A DNA stretch of 64,000 nt from positions 620,001 through 684,000 of the forward strand of contig JAHLKG010000011.1 of NCBI GenBank assembly GCA_025526995.1, read 5' to 3'. The stretch comes from Powellomyces hirtus. Lineage: Eukaryota; Chytridiomycota; Chytridiomycetes; Spizellomycetales; Powellomycetaceae. Shown here in pieces: positions 24,401 to 35,653 of the stretch (position 1 is its first letter; the number at the start of each line of letters is the position of its first letter). The position numbers were made by a program, and so were the translations under genes. Under the pieces are notes generated by a model. It searched no databases. It saw only the letters and a program-made list of their open reading frames with translations, and was not told the DNA's origin.

Positions 24401-25718
24401 TTCCGTAGATTCTATCCGTGTCTTGACTGATGGCGGTAGCAGTGAGGAGCAGACCGTTCGAGTACAAAGATTCATGAACAGCCAGAGTTGAACCGACTAT
24501 TCGCTGAATGGGAGGCAGAGCATGTACAATCTCAAGTGTGTTTGGCTCCGCGGGTGGACTCGATCCATCCAACCCGTATCGATCAGACGTACTGTAAATG
24601 GTGAAGAACAAGCGATCTCCGTTGCTTGTGACAGCAACCATCTGGATTTTCTGCGATTCAGCGGCGGAAATGGCGTATAAGGCCTGGATGCCAGCATTGT
24701 CCTCATGGCGTGATCCTGACAAAGCTTGATTCACTGCATCGTGAATTGTTTTGATGCGGTGGAAGGTCTTGCCATTGCGGCCCAGGGAAATGAGCTGTAT
24801 GTCGTTACGATGCGAAACTGTGTAGAGGACGTTACGTGATTTGTCGACGGCCATGAGGTAGATGGGATCCGCGACGCCCAGATCACGCAAGAAAGTTGGG
24901 GCAACCATAGAAAGGGCCGTGGCGGAATGGTTGATCAGACGGACTTTTCTGGTAAACCATCCCTCGTTGGCTTGATACTGCAACTCCATCAGCTTTCCAG
25001 AGAGCGTCCGCATGAAAATTCTGCCGTCATCTGTACCCTCAATCTGCAGGAAATGTTCGTTGTCTGACGGTATGGAAAGGTCGGTTTTAAATATGGTGAG
25101 CTGGGTGGCGGGATTTCCCTTTTGCTCGAATGCGATTCCGAGTATGATGACCTCCAACCGCGTCGCCAGGACTAAGATGTAATCAATCTGCTCCAAGAAG
25201 ACCCCCGGCAAGGGTTTTACTAGCGCAACGGTCGAAATCACTTGCTCCTGATCGGCATAGCATGTTGTTGCAGAGCTCCCGGGGTCATTGAAGTTCCACA
25301 GATACAGGCGCGAATCCATAGTGATCCACACGCGATTGATCTCGGAAAACAGGCCCATGAAGGCTTTGCACTGAACTGAGTTATACTGATCGTACACATA
25401 GTTTGGCAGCGAGATAAAGCTGTCGGTACGCAGGTAGTTTTGAACTCCAGCGAGGGTGATTGCGGCGTCTTTGACTTGCTCGTCAGACAGTCTCACAATC
25501 AACTCCCACAGATCGGGATATCTGTCGCGCTGGAGCTGTTCGTCAAGCACGCCAGCGGCTTTCCGCAGGCGATCGTGGCGTTGGAGGAAGGTAGGCTGAA
25601 GCGGTGTAGGGTTGTAGTTGTGAGTTCCAATGTTCTGCTGGGGAGCTGGAACACCGGCCATGCCTCCCCATGGCGAGCCTCCTCCTCGCTGGCCTTGCTC
25701 CCACGGGCTGTATGACAT
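21417..25718 (-). CDS. NUP155: Nucleoporin Nup155/Nup170
   Basis: Five exons, complement(22335-25718, 22150-22273, 21969-22076, 21740-21894, 21417-21668), all in phase, give 1340 residues, close to the 1391 of human Nup155. The N-terminus has a Gly/Pro-rich stretch, then the beta-propeller region beginning LDEQLQRDRYPDLWELI and containing FMGLFSEINRVWITMDSRLYL-type blades. The C-terminal two thirds are alpha-solenoid, ending with the conserved FLTMNELYNNYAKP-type segment restored by the first splice. Nup155/Nup170 is a scaffold of the nuclear pore inner ring. The start used is the ATG at 25718; an in-frame ATG at 25853 also exists. The Nudix gene is divergent from it. Confidence 0.92.
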
Positions 25719-26047
25719 GTGTGCAGATCGTGAAAGAAAAGACACGCGAGATGTAATGCCGGATACTTTCGAATCGCCTAGCGCGAGTCGTAGACGCAGT
25801 GAGTGCCTGAGTTCTGGAATAAAATATAAACAAATGGGACCCAGATCCCTCAAGATCGTCGTCGCTTCGTCGTCAAAGCCAACAAAGCCGGACTATCCCT
25901 ATACTAGACCGGCGACTCGGTCACGTGCCAGGGTGGGAATCCTGTCAGTTATCACATCCTGTCATTCGCACGGCCCAAGACTCCTTCGACCACTTTGACC
26001 CTATAGTCTGACGTATTTGCTCTGACCGACACATATCCGGTCCCACA
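25719..26047. other. Divergent promoter region, NUP155 and Nudix genes
   Basis: A 329-bp intergenic space between two start codons. No TATA box is obvious, and the in-frame extension of Nup155 to 25853 falls within it. Confidence 0.45.
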
Positions 26048-26902
26048 ATGGCCAGTTCAAATTCTGAGGCACTTGGAATGAGTGCACGTCAAGGCCGAGA
26101 AAAAGTATGTATCAAACTGTGGTCTTTCGCGCATATCCTCTCCGGAAAATGTATATAGATTACCGCCACTGGGTGCGTGGGCCTCCCTTAAGCAAGGGAT
26201 TCTGATTTCTTCTTTTATTTGTTACCTGTAGCAAGTTTATAATGCTGAAGGCGGCCGGATCGTCGTCGGCGTGGTGCCGATAATACAGTCAACAGGACAA
26301 ATTGTTCTTGTTACCAGCCGCAAAAAGAGCGCGGAGTGGCTTCTGGTACGGATCGGCGAAGATCGATGACTCAAGAAGCTGGTTCACCCGCTTCGGTCCT
26401 GACAACAATATCTATTGACGGCTCCAGCCTAAAGGAGGGTGGGAGAACGACGAAACGCAAGGTATGTTAATATTATGCCTTCCTGTTTCGGATGGCTGGC
26501 TATATAGGAAGTTGTGTTTTGCACTCTAATTTCTATTTAACTACTTTATAGCACAGGCAGCTGCCCGGGAGGCTCATGAGGAAAGCGGGATAATTGGCGA
26601 CATACCGGCCTCTCAGCCTTTGGGCACTTTCCCGCATATCAAAATGTTTCCAGTGAGCAACTTTCCTACATGCGAGTTTGTCTTCTACGAGATGCATGTT
26701 ACAAAGTTGCTTGACGAATGGCCGGAAGGCGCCGAACGAAAGAGGGACACGGTATGTGAACGATTCACTGGCCACGCCTCGATCAAATGCTGACTCGTCA
26801 ACACCCCAGTTCACTTATGACAAAGCCTTGGAACTGCTGAAAAATAAGCCATACATGAGAGATGCAGTCCTGCTGTGCTCGCTGGCACCTGCGCAGAAAT
26901 GA
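26048..26902 (+). CDS. Diphosphoinositol-polyphosphate phosphohydrolase (Nudix, Aps1/DIPP-like)
   Basis: Five exons (26048-26104, 26232-26345, 26428-26461, 26552-26751, 26810-26902) give 165 residues. A complete Nudix box (GX5EX7REUXEEXGU) is assembled across two splice sites: GGWENDE in exon 3, then ...AAREAHEESGI in exon 4 (about residues 60-82). The flanking RIVVGVVPI strand, SRKKSAEWLLPKGGWE and the later FVFYEMHV strand match the DIPP/Aps1 group, which removes beta-phosphates from diphosphoinositol polyphosphates and hydrolyses diadenosine polyphosphates. Length fits the family (168-190 residues). Exon 3 is only 34 nt and holds the first part of the catalytic motif. Confidence 0.9.
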
Positions 26903-26982
26903 TCATCTATTTGCTCTCTATGTACAGTTTCATCCTCCAATCTAATGTTTGCCACAACTAGTATAGAACCAGCATTCTTCAT

Positions 26983-27584
26983 CTAATGGTCTTCGAGATC
27001 TTCTTGTGTTAGCGCGTCCAATTGCGCTTTCAGCTCTAGTATCCGCAGTCCAAGCCTTCTCTGCAGATCTGCACGATCTGCATCTGTTGGCAGCCGAGAC
27101 TTCAGGTTTTCATATGCAGCGATCGTCTCTTCCACAGCCTGGACCAAAAAGAGAGAAAGTCAGCGCTTGCCCAATGACTGCTAGCTATGGCTGTGCATTA
27201 ACAATCACAAAAGGTAGAATTGCCAACCTTTTGAGCTCCCTCTTTGTCTTCATCGTAATATGTTGTTCCTTTGGATTCTTGGGCGTACTCGAGCTGCCGA
27301 GGACAGTTGTTAGATCACACGTGTTTTTTAAAAACAAACTATGCAATCTTTACCTCCTCTCTGGCCACAGAGAACATCTCCGCGATAGAATCAACCTCCT
27401 TGTTGACATTCAGAGGGTCTTTCGACGGGTTTGCGGGCGCGGAGTAGTAACGTAAGGACGAGGAAGAAACGAGCACGAGCGATCGAGACGGCAACAACAG
27501 CGGGCGGTGCAGGTGGACCTGCGGGGTAACACGACGGAGAGCTACCCGAGTAGCTTGCGAGGCAGCGCGGTACCGAGCTGACAT
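26983..27584 (-). CDS. Small mitochondrial protein of unknown function
   Basis: Three exons, complement(27354-27584, 27228-27293, 26983-27138), all phase 0, give 150 residues. The first about 48 residues form a strong mitochondrial presequence rich in Arg/Ser with no acidic residues, ending near SLRYYSAPANP. The mature part is helical and highly charged: VDSIAEMFSVAREELEYAQE, a GTTYYDEDKEGAQK loop, then a coiled segment ending LKAQLDALTQEDLEDH. I do not recognise the family. The gene ends 81 bp from the Nudix stop and is divergent from CDC23. Confidence 0.75.
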
Positions 27585-27944
27585 TGTGTATATGCAATTT
27601 TGTTCACAAATGGCGGAAAAGTTAATTGAAGAAAGAGGAAGAAAGATGGTTGAAGCCTCAACGAAGTCACATGTGACGCGTACGCGACAGCTCTCTGTGC
27701 TTTTCCCTTTTCCTTTTTTTTTCCCTGTTTGTGCAGCTTTCGCCTTAGTGAAGAGAGAAGATATTGATCCTTACGGGGCTAAAATATTCTTGACACCAGG
27801 ATATTGCATATTGTATCCACATAAATCACGGAACAGCGACGATCCAAGTCTACCAGCAAACAAGGCGGCCTCGCGATCGCGAACTCACACGGCACCTCAT
27901 TCTGATCACGCAACTCGACAACCAGCAGTTCGTCTTGCTGGAAA
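27585..27944. other. Divergent promoter region
   Basis: A 360-bp region between the small mitochondrial protein and the CDC23-like gene. It contains a pyrimidine-rich tract near 27700-27725. No gene is seen. Confidence 0.45.
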
Positions 27945-30578
27945 ATGGCCCGACCACATCGCTCGAAGTCTCCCGGCAGCGTCGAGGGTAATGCAGCTAC
28001 TCCACGGCCCATGAGTTTAGGACCGGAGCACGCCAGTCCAGTTGACAACGCGCCAAACCCTGAGCCGGCCCAAATATCGGCGGAGGAGATATTGCAAATA
28101 CAACATGGACTGAGAAACGCATCAAAATCTTGCAGAGAAAGAGGAATGTATTATGCGTCAAAATGGTGGGTATCGGATTTTCCAATCCTTACGAACTATG
28201 ACCAGGACAGGACCAGGCGTCGCTCTAGTGGAATATAAAAGCTGATTGAATGAAATCCAGGGCCGCGGAACAACTGATCAGCATTGCACCGGCTCCGACA
28301 GCCGCAAATGGCAGCAAAACAACACCAGAGGATTCAGATCTGGAGATACAGCCGCCGCTATCCGACACTGAGGAGGATATGTGCTCCCTTGCCCTGTCCT
28401 TCTTTCACCTGCGAGACTACGAACGCGCTGCTTGGACATTGAGAGACCCTATCGGCATCAACGGCGAGCCTGCTTCTCCAAGCAGTGGATACACCAGTAC
28501 GAAGGCTCTATTTATCAAGCTTTATGCCAAGTTTATGGTATGCACTCTATGCTCTCTCAATTGTGATCATAATTTGGGCGATCATACGCGCAAGTGTGAC
28601 TAACAACGTTGCCATATGGGGACAGGCTGGTGAACAAAAAAAAGCAATTGGACAACTTGGTGCTTCAGGTGCGTAATATCATTCGAGACGTAGCAATCGC
28701 ATGCTAACGCCGTACCGGTATGTAGAACTCCTGACTCATGCGCCAGCACCAAATGCGAGGCTTCACGAGATTTTATTTGAGTTGCAGAAGCGTGAGGAAG
28801 ATTTGGACAGTTTCTGCTTATACCTGTATGCGAGGCCGTGTTCCACATGTGCTTTGGTGTCTCTGATTGCCTTCACTTACGGATTTCTTTCTGTCCAGAA
28901 AAGGGATTGTTTACTCGCGTCTCAAGCTAAAACACAAGGCCAGCGCGGCTCTGGTACGATCACTGAATAAGAATCAGTTCAATTGGAGTGCCTGGGAAGA
29001 GTTAGCGACCTTGCCGGATAACGGAGAAGAGGTATGATTCATCACCTGCTCGCACGCAACGTCCGCGGTCTTCTCACCACAAACGCTTCGATCCCACAGT
29101 TGGCTATCATTATACCTCAGTTGCCCGAAGGCTACATGCAAAAGTTTTTTCACGTTCACCTTATGGCGCATCGAACTCTGGCCGCCGACACTTTCACACA
29201 AGCGAAATCAGATCTCGAAGCGCTGTTTGTAAACAGCAACCATCTTGATCTCCTCACCGCGGTATCGTATTACAATCAGGGGAAATACGAGCGCGCCCTT
29301 GAGTACTTTGAGGACTACCGGCAGGCCGAACCTCTTTCCCTTGATTTCGTCGACGTTCAATCTCATATCCTGTTCACCATGCATGAAGCCGCGAAACTCA
29401 GCGTCCTCGCCCAGAAATGCTTCAAGCTCGATAGATATCGACCGGAAACGTGCATTGTCGCAGGAAATTTCTTCAGTGCCAGAAGAGAGCACACCCAAGC
29501 GGTCGACTTCTTCCAGCGCGCTCTCAAGCTCCGACCCAACCACGCCGAAGCGTTGATCATGATGGGCGACGAGTACCTAGAACTCAAAAACTCTAACGCA
29601 GCACTCGAGGCGTATCGTCGAGCAGCTGACATTGCCCCGCACGATTTCAGAACGTGGTATGGCATCGGTAAAGCGTTCGATATGCTCGCCATGCCCGACC
29701 ATGCCCTGCCGTACTTTCAAAAAGCCGCCGCCTGTAGACCCTACCATTCACAGACGTGGACTGCTATTGGACAGGCTTTCCAAGCGACGGGGCGCAGAGC
29801 TCAGGCCATGATGAGCTTCAAACGCGCCCTCATATGCACGGATCGCAGTCCGCTTCTCTTTTACTACATTGCTTCATTGTACGAGCAATCAGCCCAGGAA
29901 GAGGCCTATGGCGAGGAGTCGGATGACCGTTCCCAGGCAGCGTTCTATTACAAATGCTGGATCGAGGAATACAAACGAGTTGTTGATAAACAGCAATACT
30001 ATGACGACTGGGAAGCCGCCGTCACGTTCCTGGCCGAACACTACCGCGCCCGAGACGACTTTGTCCAAGCCGAGATATACGCCAACGACATCCAACACAC
30101 GGAACGAGGCAAATCCCTCATCCGAGAAATCCGCGCCATCAAGGGTTACACCTACAACCCAATCTCCCACAACTCCTCAACAGCTTCCACAGCGGGAAAC
30201 AGCACCCATCGCGGTAACACGCCGTCCGTCACCAGCGTCGCGAGTCAGAGCACAGGCAGTAGCCGAAACAGCACACCGGCAGCATCCCATCATCATCATC
30301 TACACCTCCATCCCCACAACCACCACCATCAACATCACCAGCAAAGCCAGCAGCCACCCCCACTCACGGGCCCAGCCTTCCTTGCCCCAGCGTTCGACTT
30401 CCCGGGCGGATCGTCTGGTGAAGCGTGGGTTAGCCCGAGTACTTCTGGACGAGCGAGTGGAGTCGGCGTGGGTGGGGGACCGCTGCCTCATCTTGCTGGA
30501 ACGAGCAATAGGACTAGTCGTACGGGATCGCGGAATACGTCGGGCTGGAACTCACCGGCGGTGGACGACGTCAGATGA
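27945..30578 (+). CDS. CDC23: Anaphase-promoting complex subunit 8 (Cdc23)
   Basis: Six exons (27945-28165, 28261-28537, 28626-28668, 28726-28825, 28899-29031, 29100-30578) give 750 residues. The N-terminal Cdc23 region (SKWAAEQLISIAP; FFHLRDYERAAWTLRDP) is followed by TPR units such as ALEYFEDYRQAEPLSLDFVD, AVDFFQRALKLRPNHAEALI, ALEAYRRAADIAPHDFRTWY and ALPYFQKAAACRPYHSQTW. Cdc23/APC8 is a TPR scaffold of the APC/C ubiquitin ligase that drives mitotic exit. After the last TPR comes a Ser/Thr-rich and strikingly His-rich tail (near 30285-30350), then Gly/Ser-rich sequence absent from well-known relatives. Confidence 0.92.
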
Positions 30579-31292
30579 GACAGACGCTTTGAAGCATCTG
30601 GCACCCCCAAACCCCAGTTTCACGCCCTCAGACAAGATCTTTCCCCGCTTGCAAACCCTATCCCGCTCGCTTCCCACACTGTTGCAATCGGCTGTACGGC
30701 ATCCCCCCTTCTTGCGACCCGACCCGAGCCCACATCATCCCTGCCCATCCCTGTGCCATCACCATTTGGTACAAAATTACAAACAGGTTCAGTCACCGAA
30801 TGAGTACTATGGAAGAAAGTCTCGCGCCCAAAGCGTCTATCACGCACTCAAATCAAGTGCACATATAATGTTGATTAGGCGCCCTCTTCCATGCAGCTGC
30901 TGCGTAGGCATCTATCTACATTGTTAAGTTCACTTTGTCGGCTTTAGTGTACATGAATATACGGTAACTGATAGCTTGCACGTCATGCGCAACCCACCCT
31001 CTCTGTGTTACACAACTCGCATTTAATCAAGTTCTGTCAATACTGGCTTCAACCACGATGAGAACTCAACCACGTTGTGTCCGCAGAGATTTGGCATGCG
31101 ACTAGTGATGTATGTATGTGTGTATTCCCAATATTCAAATGCAAAGGCCATTAATATGGTAAAAGAAAGAAGTTGACGCATGACAAAGCATTGCGTGGAA
31201 GAAGGGCGGGGGGAATATTGGGGATGGAAATGTATACGCAACAACAATCAAGCTATTAGAAGACCATACGGGATGAGAGCTCATGACAATGC
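30579..31292. other. Convergent intergenic region
   Basis: A 714-bp region between CDC23 and CPSase stop codons, with A/T-rich 3' flanks. No gene is seen. Confidence 0.45.
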
Positions 31293-34200
31293 CTAAGCAG
31301 CAGCCGCACTCTTCTTCTCCGTCTCGGGCATGTTATGCGGGACCCAATGATGCCATGGCTTGACCGCATCGCGCTTATCGCGTCCCTCCACCGCATAATC
31401 GCGCATAGCATTGGCAAGGAGGTACGCCGTTTTGGGTTCATTCACAATCGGGATGGCCAAATCGACAGCCGATCGGCGGAGGAGGTAAAGCGGGTCCTCG
31501 ATCGACGCCGGGCGGGCTTTAGCAATCGAAAAGACAGCAGCCACATTTTCATTCTGGTAGGCCGCGCGGGCAACGCGCCGGTCAGCGAGGTCCGTGTCGC
31601 GGGCAAAGATGGGCAAGTTGGCGTTCAGAATCGTGTTGGTGTTGTCGTTGGCGGCCAGGACCTTGTAGCCCGACTCGGTGAGGGTGCGAACAATGGCGGT
31701 AGCTTCAGTGGCGTGGGTGAGTTTATCGGCAGCAATAACGACGGCAGAGCCCTTGGGCAAGGGCAGGGTCTTGAACGCCGCGTTGTGGTTGGCAATGATG
31801 CCGGTGAGGTACGCTTCGTGCACATCCGTGCCAAAGCAGGCGACTTCACCCGTAGAGGCCATCTCGACACCCAGGAAGGGGTCAGCGCCGGCAAGACGGG
31901 TCCAGGAGAAGACGGGAACCTTGACGGACTTGTACGGTACGGCTGCGCGGTCGAGCATCGGGTCGGATTTCGGGAGGGCAGCAGCGAGGGACGGGTGGCG
32001 AGTGATGGCGCGAGTCGCAATGTCAATAAAGTTTGCGGCGAGGGTCTTGGAGACGAACGGGAACGAGCGGGACGCGCGAATGTTGCATTCAATAACCTTC
32101 AGCGTGTGGGTCTGCACGGCGGCGGAGGCCGGGGAGCGGGACAAGATGAGTTGCATGTTGAACGGACCGGTGATGTTGAACGCAGCGGCCAGCTTTTCGG
32201 CAACAGCCTTGCAGTCAGCGACGATTTGAGGGGTGAGGCCACGGATACCGACACCGTCGGGGTCGGTGGAAGTGGAAGCACCCTTCTCGCCTTCGAGCAG
32301 CGGGGGAAGGACGAGAGTGGCGTCACCAGAGTGCACACCCGCGTCTTCAATGTGCTGCGAGACGGCGTAGACCTGCAGCTTGCCGTCAAGGGCCACAGCG
32401 TCAACATCGAGCTCTTGAGCGCCCTGAATGAATTTGGTGATGACGATGGGGTGCAGAGGCGAGACATCCGTGGCGAGTTTCAGGAACCGGTCAAGGTCTT
32501 CGCGCGAGTGGGCAACGTTCATCGCGGCGCCAGAGAGTACGTAAGAGGGTCGAACAAGAACCGGGTAAGTCACACGGTCGGCGAATGCGAAGGCTTCGGC
32601 CGTGTCAGTCAGTTCTTTCCATTCGGGCTGGTCGACACCGGTTTCATCAAGCGTGCGTGAGAACTTTTCGCGATCTTCTGCGCGGTCAACGTCGATGGGA
32701 CTGGTGCCGAGGACGTTGACGCCAGCCGAGTGCAATGGGAGAGCGATGTTTTGCGGGAGCTGTCCGCCAACCGAGACAACACATCCGGACGCATGCTCGC
32801 GTTCGTAAATGTCAAGCACGCGTTCCAGACTGAGCTCCTCAAAGTAGAGGCGATCGCATTCGTCAAAGTCGGTAGAGACGGTTTCCGGGTTGTAGTTGAC
32901 CATGACAGTCTTGTAGCCGAGACGGCGGAGTGACTGAATGCACGAGACACCGCACCAGTCAAACTCGACAGAGGATCCAATGCGGTAGACTCCAGAGCCG
33001 AGGACGACAATGCCGTGGTCCTCAAAGGTGACATCGTCGGTAGAACCGTTGTAGGTCATGTACAGGTAGTTGGTGTCAGCAGGGAACTCGGCGGCCAGAG
33101 TGTCGATACGTTTAACAACGGGAATGATGCCGTGGTGTTTGCGGAGAGCACGGACAGCCATTTCAGTTGTCTTGGTCTGGCGCGCGATTTGAGCGTCCGA
33201 GAATCCACGCTGCTTGGCAAGCTTGAGAAGGGGTTCGGGAATAGCAGCTTCGCTGGCAGTAGGATTCTCAGCGGAGGCCGGACCTGTATACTTGGCGAGC
33301 TCAGTGCGGGTGTCGACGAGGTTTTGGAGTTTGTGCAGGAACCATTTGTCAATCTTGGTGAGATCATGGACCTTGTCAACCGAGTATCCCTTGTCAAGCA
33401 TAGCAGATCCAACGGCAAACAGACGACGATCAGTAGGTTCCGACAGGGCAGTGTCAAGGTCTTCAAAAGGCAAGGATTGAAATCCCTCAAAAGAAGGGTC
33501 AACCATTCGGATAGCCTTCTGAAGAGACTCTTCCCAAGTACGTCCAATACCCATGACTTCACCGACAGACTTCATAGAAGATCCAATGCGGCGGGAAACG
33601 TGCTGGAATTTGCTTAAATCCCAGCGAGGCATCTTGGTAACAACATAGTCGAGGGAAGGTTCAAAGTTGGCAGTCGTGGTGCGGGTGACAGAATTGCGGA
33701 GATCGGGGAGCGATGCGCCGAGAGCGATTTTGGCGGCAACAAAGGCGAGGGGATAACCGGTGGCTTTCGATGCAAGGGCACTGCTTCGGGACAATCGAGC
33801 ATTGACTTCGATGACCGCGTACTCCATGCTGTCTGGGCTGAGAGCGTACTGAACGTTGCATTCGCCAACAACGCCCAAATGCCTGATGATCTTGATGGCC
33901 GCACTTCGCAACATGTGGTACTCCGCATCAGACAGGGTTTGGGACGGCGCAATAACGATAGAATCTCCGGTGTGAGTTCCAAGCGGGTCAAAGTTTTCCA
34001 TGTTGCAGACAGTGATACAGTTGTTCTCAGCGTCACGGACAACCTCGTACTCGAGTTCCTTCCAACCCTTCATGGAGCGTTCAACGAGAAGCTGTGGAGA
34101 GAGGGAGAGCGAGGATGTGGCGAGGGAGCGCAATTCGGCGGCATTGTGAGCAAATCCGGAACCAAGACCACCCAAAGCGTAAGCGGCTCGAACAATGACG

Positions 34201-34943
34201 GGGTAACCAATGGTCTCAGCGGCGGCGAGGGCATCTTCGACGCTGGAGACTGCAGTAGATTGCGCGACAGGAATGCCAATGTCTTTGAGAGCTTGAGCAA
34301 ACAAGTCACGATCCTCGCTCAACTCCAGGGTCCTGACAGGAGTTCCCAAGACCTTGACACCGTACTTTTCCAGGACGCCGTTGTGGTGCAGCGCAACACC
34401 GCAGTTCAAGGCGGTCTGTCCGCCAAAAGCGAGCAAAATTCCATCGGGTTTCTCTTTTTCGATGACGTACTCGATATACTCGGGATTGGCGGGAACAAAG
34501 TAAACGACATCGGCAAGATCTTTGCCAGTCTGGATTGTGGCAATGTTTGGGTTCACAAGGATGGTGGAGACGCCTTCCTCCTTGAGTGCTTTGATAGCCT
34601 GTGAACCAGAGTAATCAAACTCGCCGGCTTGGCCAATGCTCAGACCGCCCGATCCGACAATCAGGACGCGATTGGCTGGAGGCGGTTTCTTGAGGGCGGA
34701 TCCAGGACGAGGGACCCAGGTTGTGGCAGAAGCCCCCGCCGCTGCGCTGTGTTTCCTGAACGGCGCTGCAGTCTTGTCGCTTGGGTTGGCGAGCACACGG
34801 AGAAGGTGCGTGTTGAAGCGGTTGATATCCGGGAGCGGGACTGCGGGGACACAGGCGAAGGTGCGAGTGGTAGTGTGAGTGACAGTTCGGGCTGTGACCA
34901 CGGCCGTAAGGGATACGGCGCGTTTGGACCAGGTTCCGAACAT
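31293..34943 (-). CDS. Carbamoyl-phosphate synthase, arginine-specific large chain, mitochondrial
   Basis: An intronless ORF of 1216 residues from the ATG at 34943; the frame stays open upstream to 35150, but the first about 80 residues from 34943 already form an Arg/Thr-rich mitochondrial presequence. Two homologous ATP-grasp halves are visible. The first begins [20 protein letters not shown] with GGQTALNCG; the second has [20 protein letters not shown] with [23 protein letters not shown]-terminal MGS-like regulatory domain follows ([19 protein letters not shown]). It makes carbamoyl phosphate from glutamine-derived ammonia, bicarbonate and 2 ATP for arginine synthesis, together with a small glutaminase subunit not in this window. 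No ATCase domain is fused, so it is not the pyrimidine CAD type. Confidence 0.92.
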   Translation of the reverse strand: MFGTWSKRAVSLTAVVTARTVTHTTTRTFACVPAVPLPDINRFNTHLLRVLANPSDKTAAPFRKHSAAAGASATTWVPRPGSALKKPPPANRVLIVGSGGLSIGQAGEFDYSGSQAIKALKEEGVSTILVNPNIATIQTGKDLADVVYFVPANPEYIEYVIEKEKPDGILLAFGGQTALNCGVALHHNGVLEKYGVKVLGTPVRTLELSEDRDLFAQALKDIGIPVAQSTAVSSVEDALAAAETIGYPVIVRAAYALGGLGSGFAHNAAELRSLATSSLSLSPQLLVERSMKGWKELEYEVVRDAENNCITVCNMENFDPLGTHTGDSIVIAPSQTLSDAEYHMLRSAAIKIIRHLGVVGECNVQYALSPDSMEYAVIEVNARLSRSSALASKATGYPLAFVAAKIALGASLPDLRNSVTRTTTANFEPSLDYVVTKMPRWDLSKFQHVSRRIGSSMKSVGEVMGIGRTWEESLQKAIRMVDPSFEGFQSLPFEDLDTALSEPTDRRLFAVGSAMLDKGYSVDKVHDLTKIDKWFLHKLQNLVDTRTELAKYTGPASAENPTASEAAIPEPLLKLAKQRGFSDAQIARQTKTTEMAVRALRKHHGIIPVVKRIDTLAAEFPADTNYLYMTYNGSTDDVTFEDHGIVVLGSGVYRIGSSVEFDWCGVSCIQSLRRLGYKTVMVNYNPETVSTDFDECDRLYFEELSLERVLDIYEREHASGCVVSVGGQLPQNIALPLHSAGVNVLGTSPIDVDRAEDREKFSRTLDETGVDQPEWKELTDTAEAFAFADRVTYPVLVRPSYVLSGAAMNVAHSREDLDRFLKLATDVSPLHPIVITKFIQGAQELDVDAVALDGKLQVYAVSQHIEDAGVHSGDATLVLPPLLEGEKGASTSTDPDGVGIRGLTPQIVADCKAVAEKLAAAFNITGPFNMQLILSRSPASAAVQTHTLKVIECNIRASRSFPFVSKTLAANFIDIATRAITRHPSLAAALPKSDPMLDRAAVPYKSVKVPVFSWTRLAGADPFLGVEMASTGEVACFGTDVHEAYLTGIIANHNAAFKTLPLPKGSAVVIAADKLTHATEATAIVRTLTESGYKVLAANDNTNTILNANLPIFARDTDLADRRVARAAYQNENVAAVFSIAKARPASIEDPLYLLRRSAVDLAIPIVNEPKTAYLLANAMRDYAVEGRDKRDAVKPWHHWVPHNMPETEKKSAAAA

Positions 34944-35382
34944 GGTGGGGCAGAGTAGTGAGAGAGAGGGGTCGGGATGTTCAGAACGGAATAAGTGCAG
35001 TATCTTTCGGGGTGAAGTAGTTTTCAGCGACGACTTCGTCCGTGTGGGAATACGGGTACATGTGTTGTCAGGGATCTTCAGTCCAGTCGCGCGGGGCCTC
35101 TCACAGCGGAAGGAGCGTGGGAGTACAGCGACGACGATCAAAAAAAGCAACTAGAGCGAACGAGAGACGACGAGGATCTCTATTTATTCAAACAACAGCC
35201 AGCTGGAGGACAGAGATTCGGGCGGGCAGGAGCACCCTGCAGCTTTTATACTCTCTGATAACAGAGAGATCAATTCTTACTGGAGGGGCACGGGCCAAAC
35301 GAGAACGCGATAGAAGATATGATCGCATCTCTGGAAAGCAATTTTGTCTCATTTGTGCTGCGCATTCGAGATGGAAGATCTG

Positions 35383-35389
35383 TGACTCA
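35383..35389. promoter_or_regulatory. TGACTCA site (Gcn4/AP-1 type), upstream of CPSase
   Basis: An exact TGACTCA heptamer about 440 bp upstream of the CPSase ATG. It matches the known recognition sequence of Gcn4/Cpc1 bZIP factors. The functional role is inferred only. Confidence 0.45.
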
Positions 35390-35412
35390 CTCAGTTCGCA
35401 CACGTGACTGGC

Positions 35413-35419
35413 TGACTCA
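35413..35419. promoter_or_regulatory. Second TGACTCA site, 30 bp from the first
   Basis: Another exact TGACTCA, same orientation, 30 bp from the first. A third copy lies at 35640-35646, next to the bZIP stop codon. About eight TGACTCA/TGAGTCA matches would be expected by chance in 64 kb, so single sites mean little; the close pair is more suggestive. Confidence 0.45.
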
Positions 35420-35653
35420 CTGAAACTGATCATTGCTTCCGACTCGATATTGTGTCACTGAAATATTTATGTACAATGAAAGAAAGTGGGCAGGGGAGGA
35501 AGAGATGAGGACGGAGGAAGGCAGGAGCATGGGTATGGGCAAAGAGCATTCGTATCGAACGACCGACCACCTGTTCTATGTCTGTATATGGTTTGGCGAG
35601 GAGGCAGTGAAAACGGATTCATGTGAACAGCAGTTGGAGTGACTCAAAATCAG

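Noticed and set aside
31335..32660. 441-codon ORF on the plus strand
   Set aside because: It is antisense to the CPSase large chain. Long antisense frames are common opposite a GC-biased coding sequence, and the translation shows no domain.
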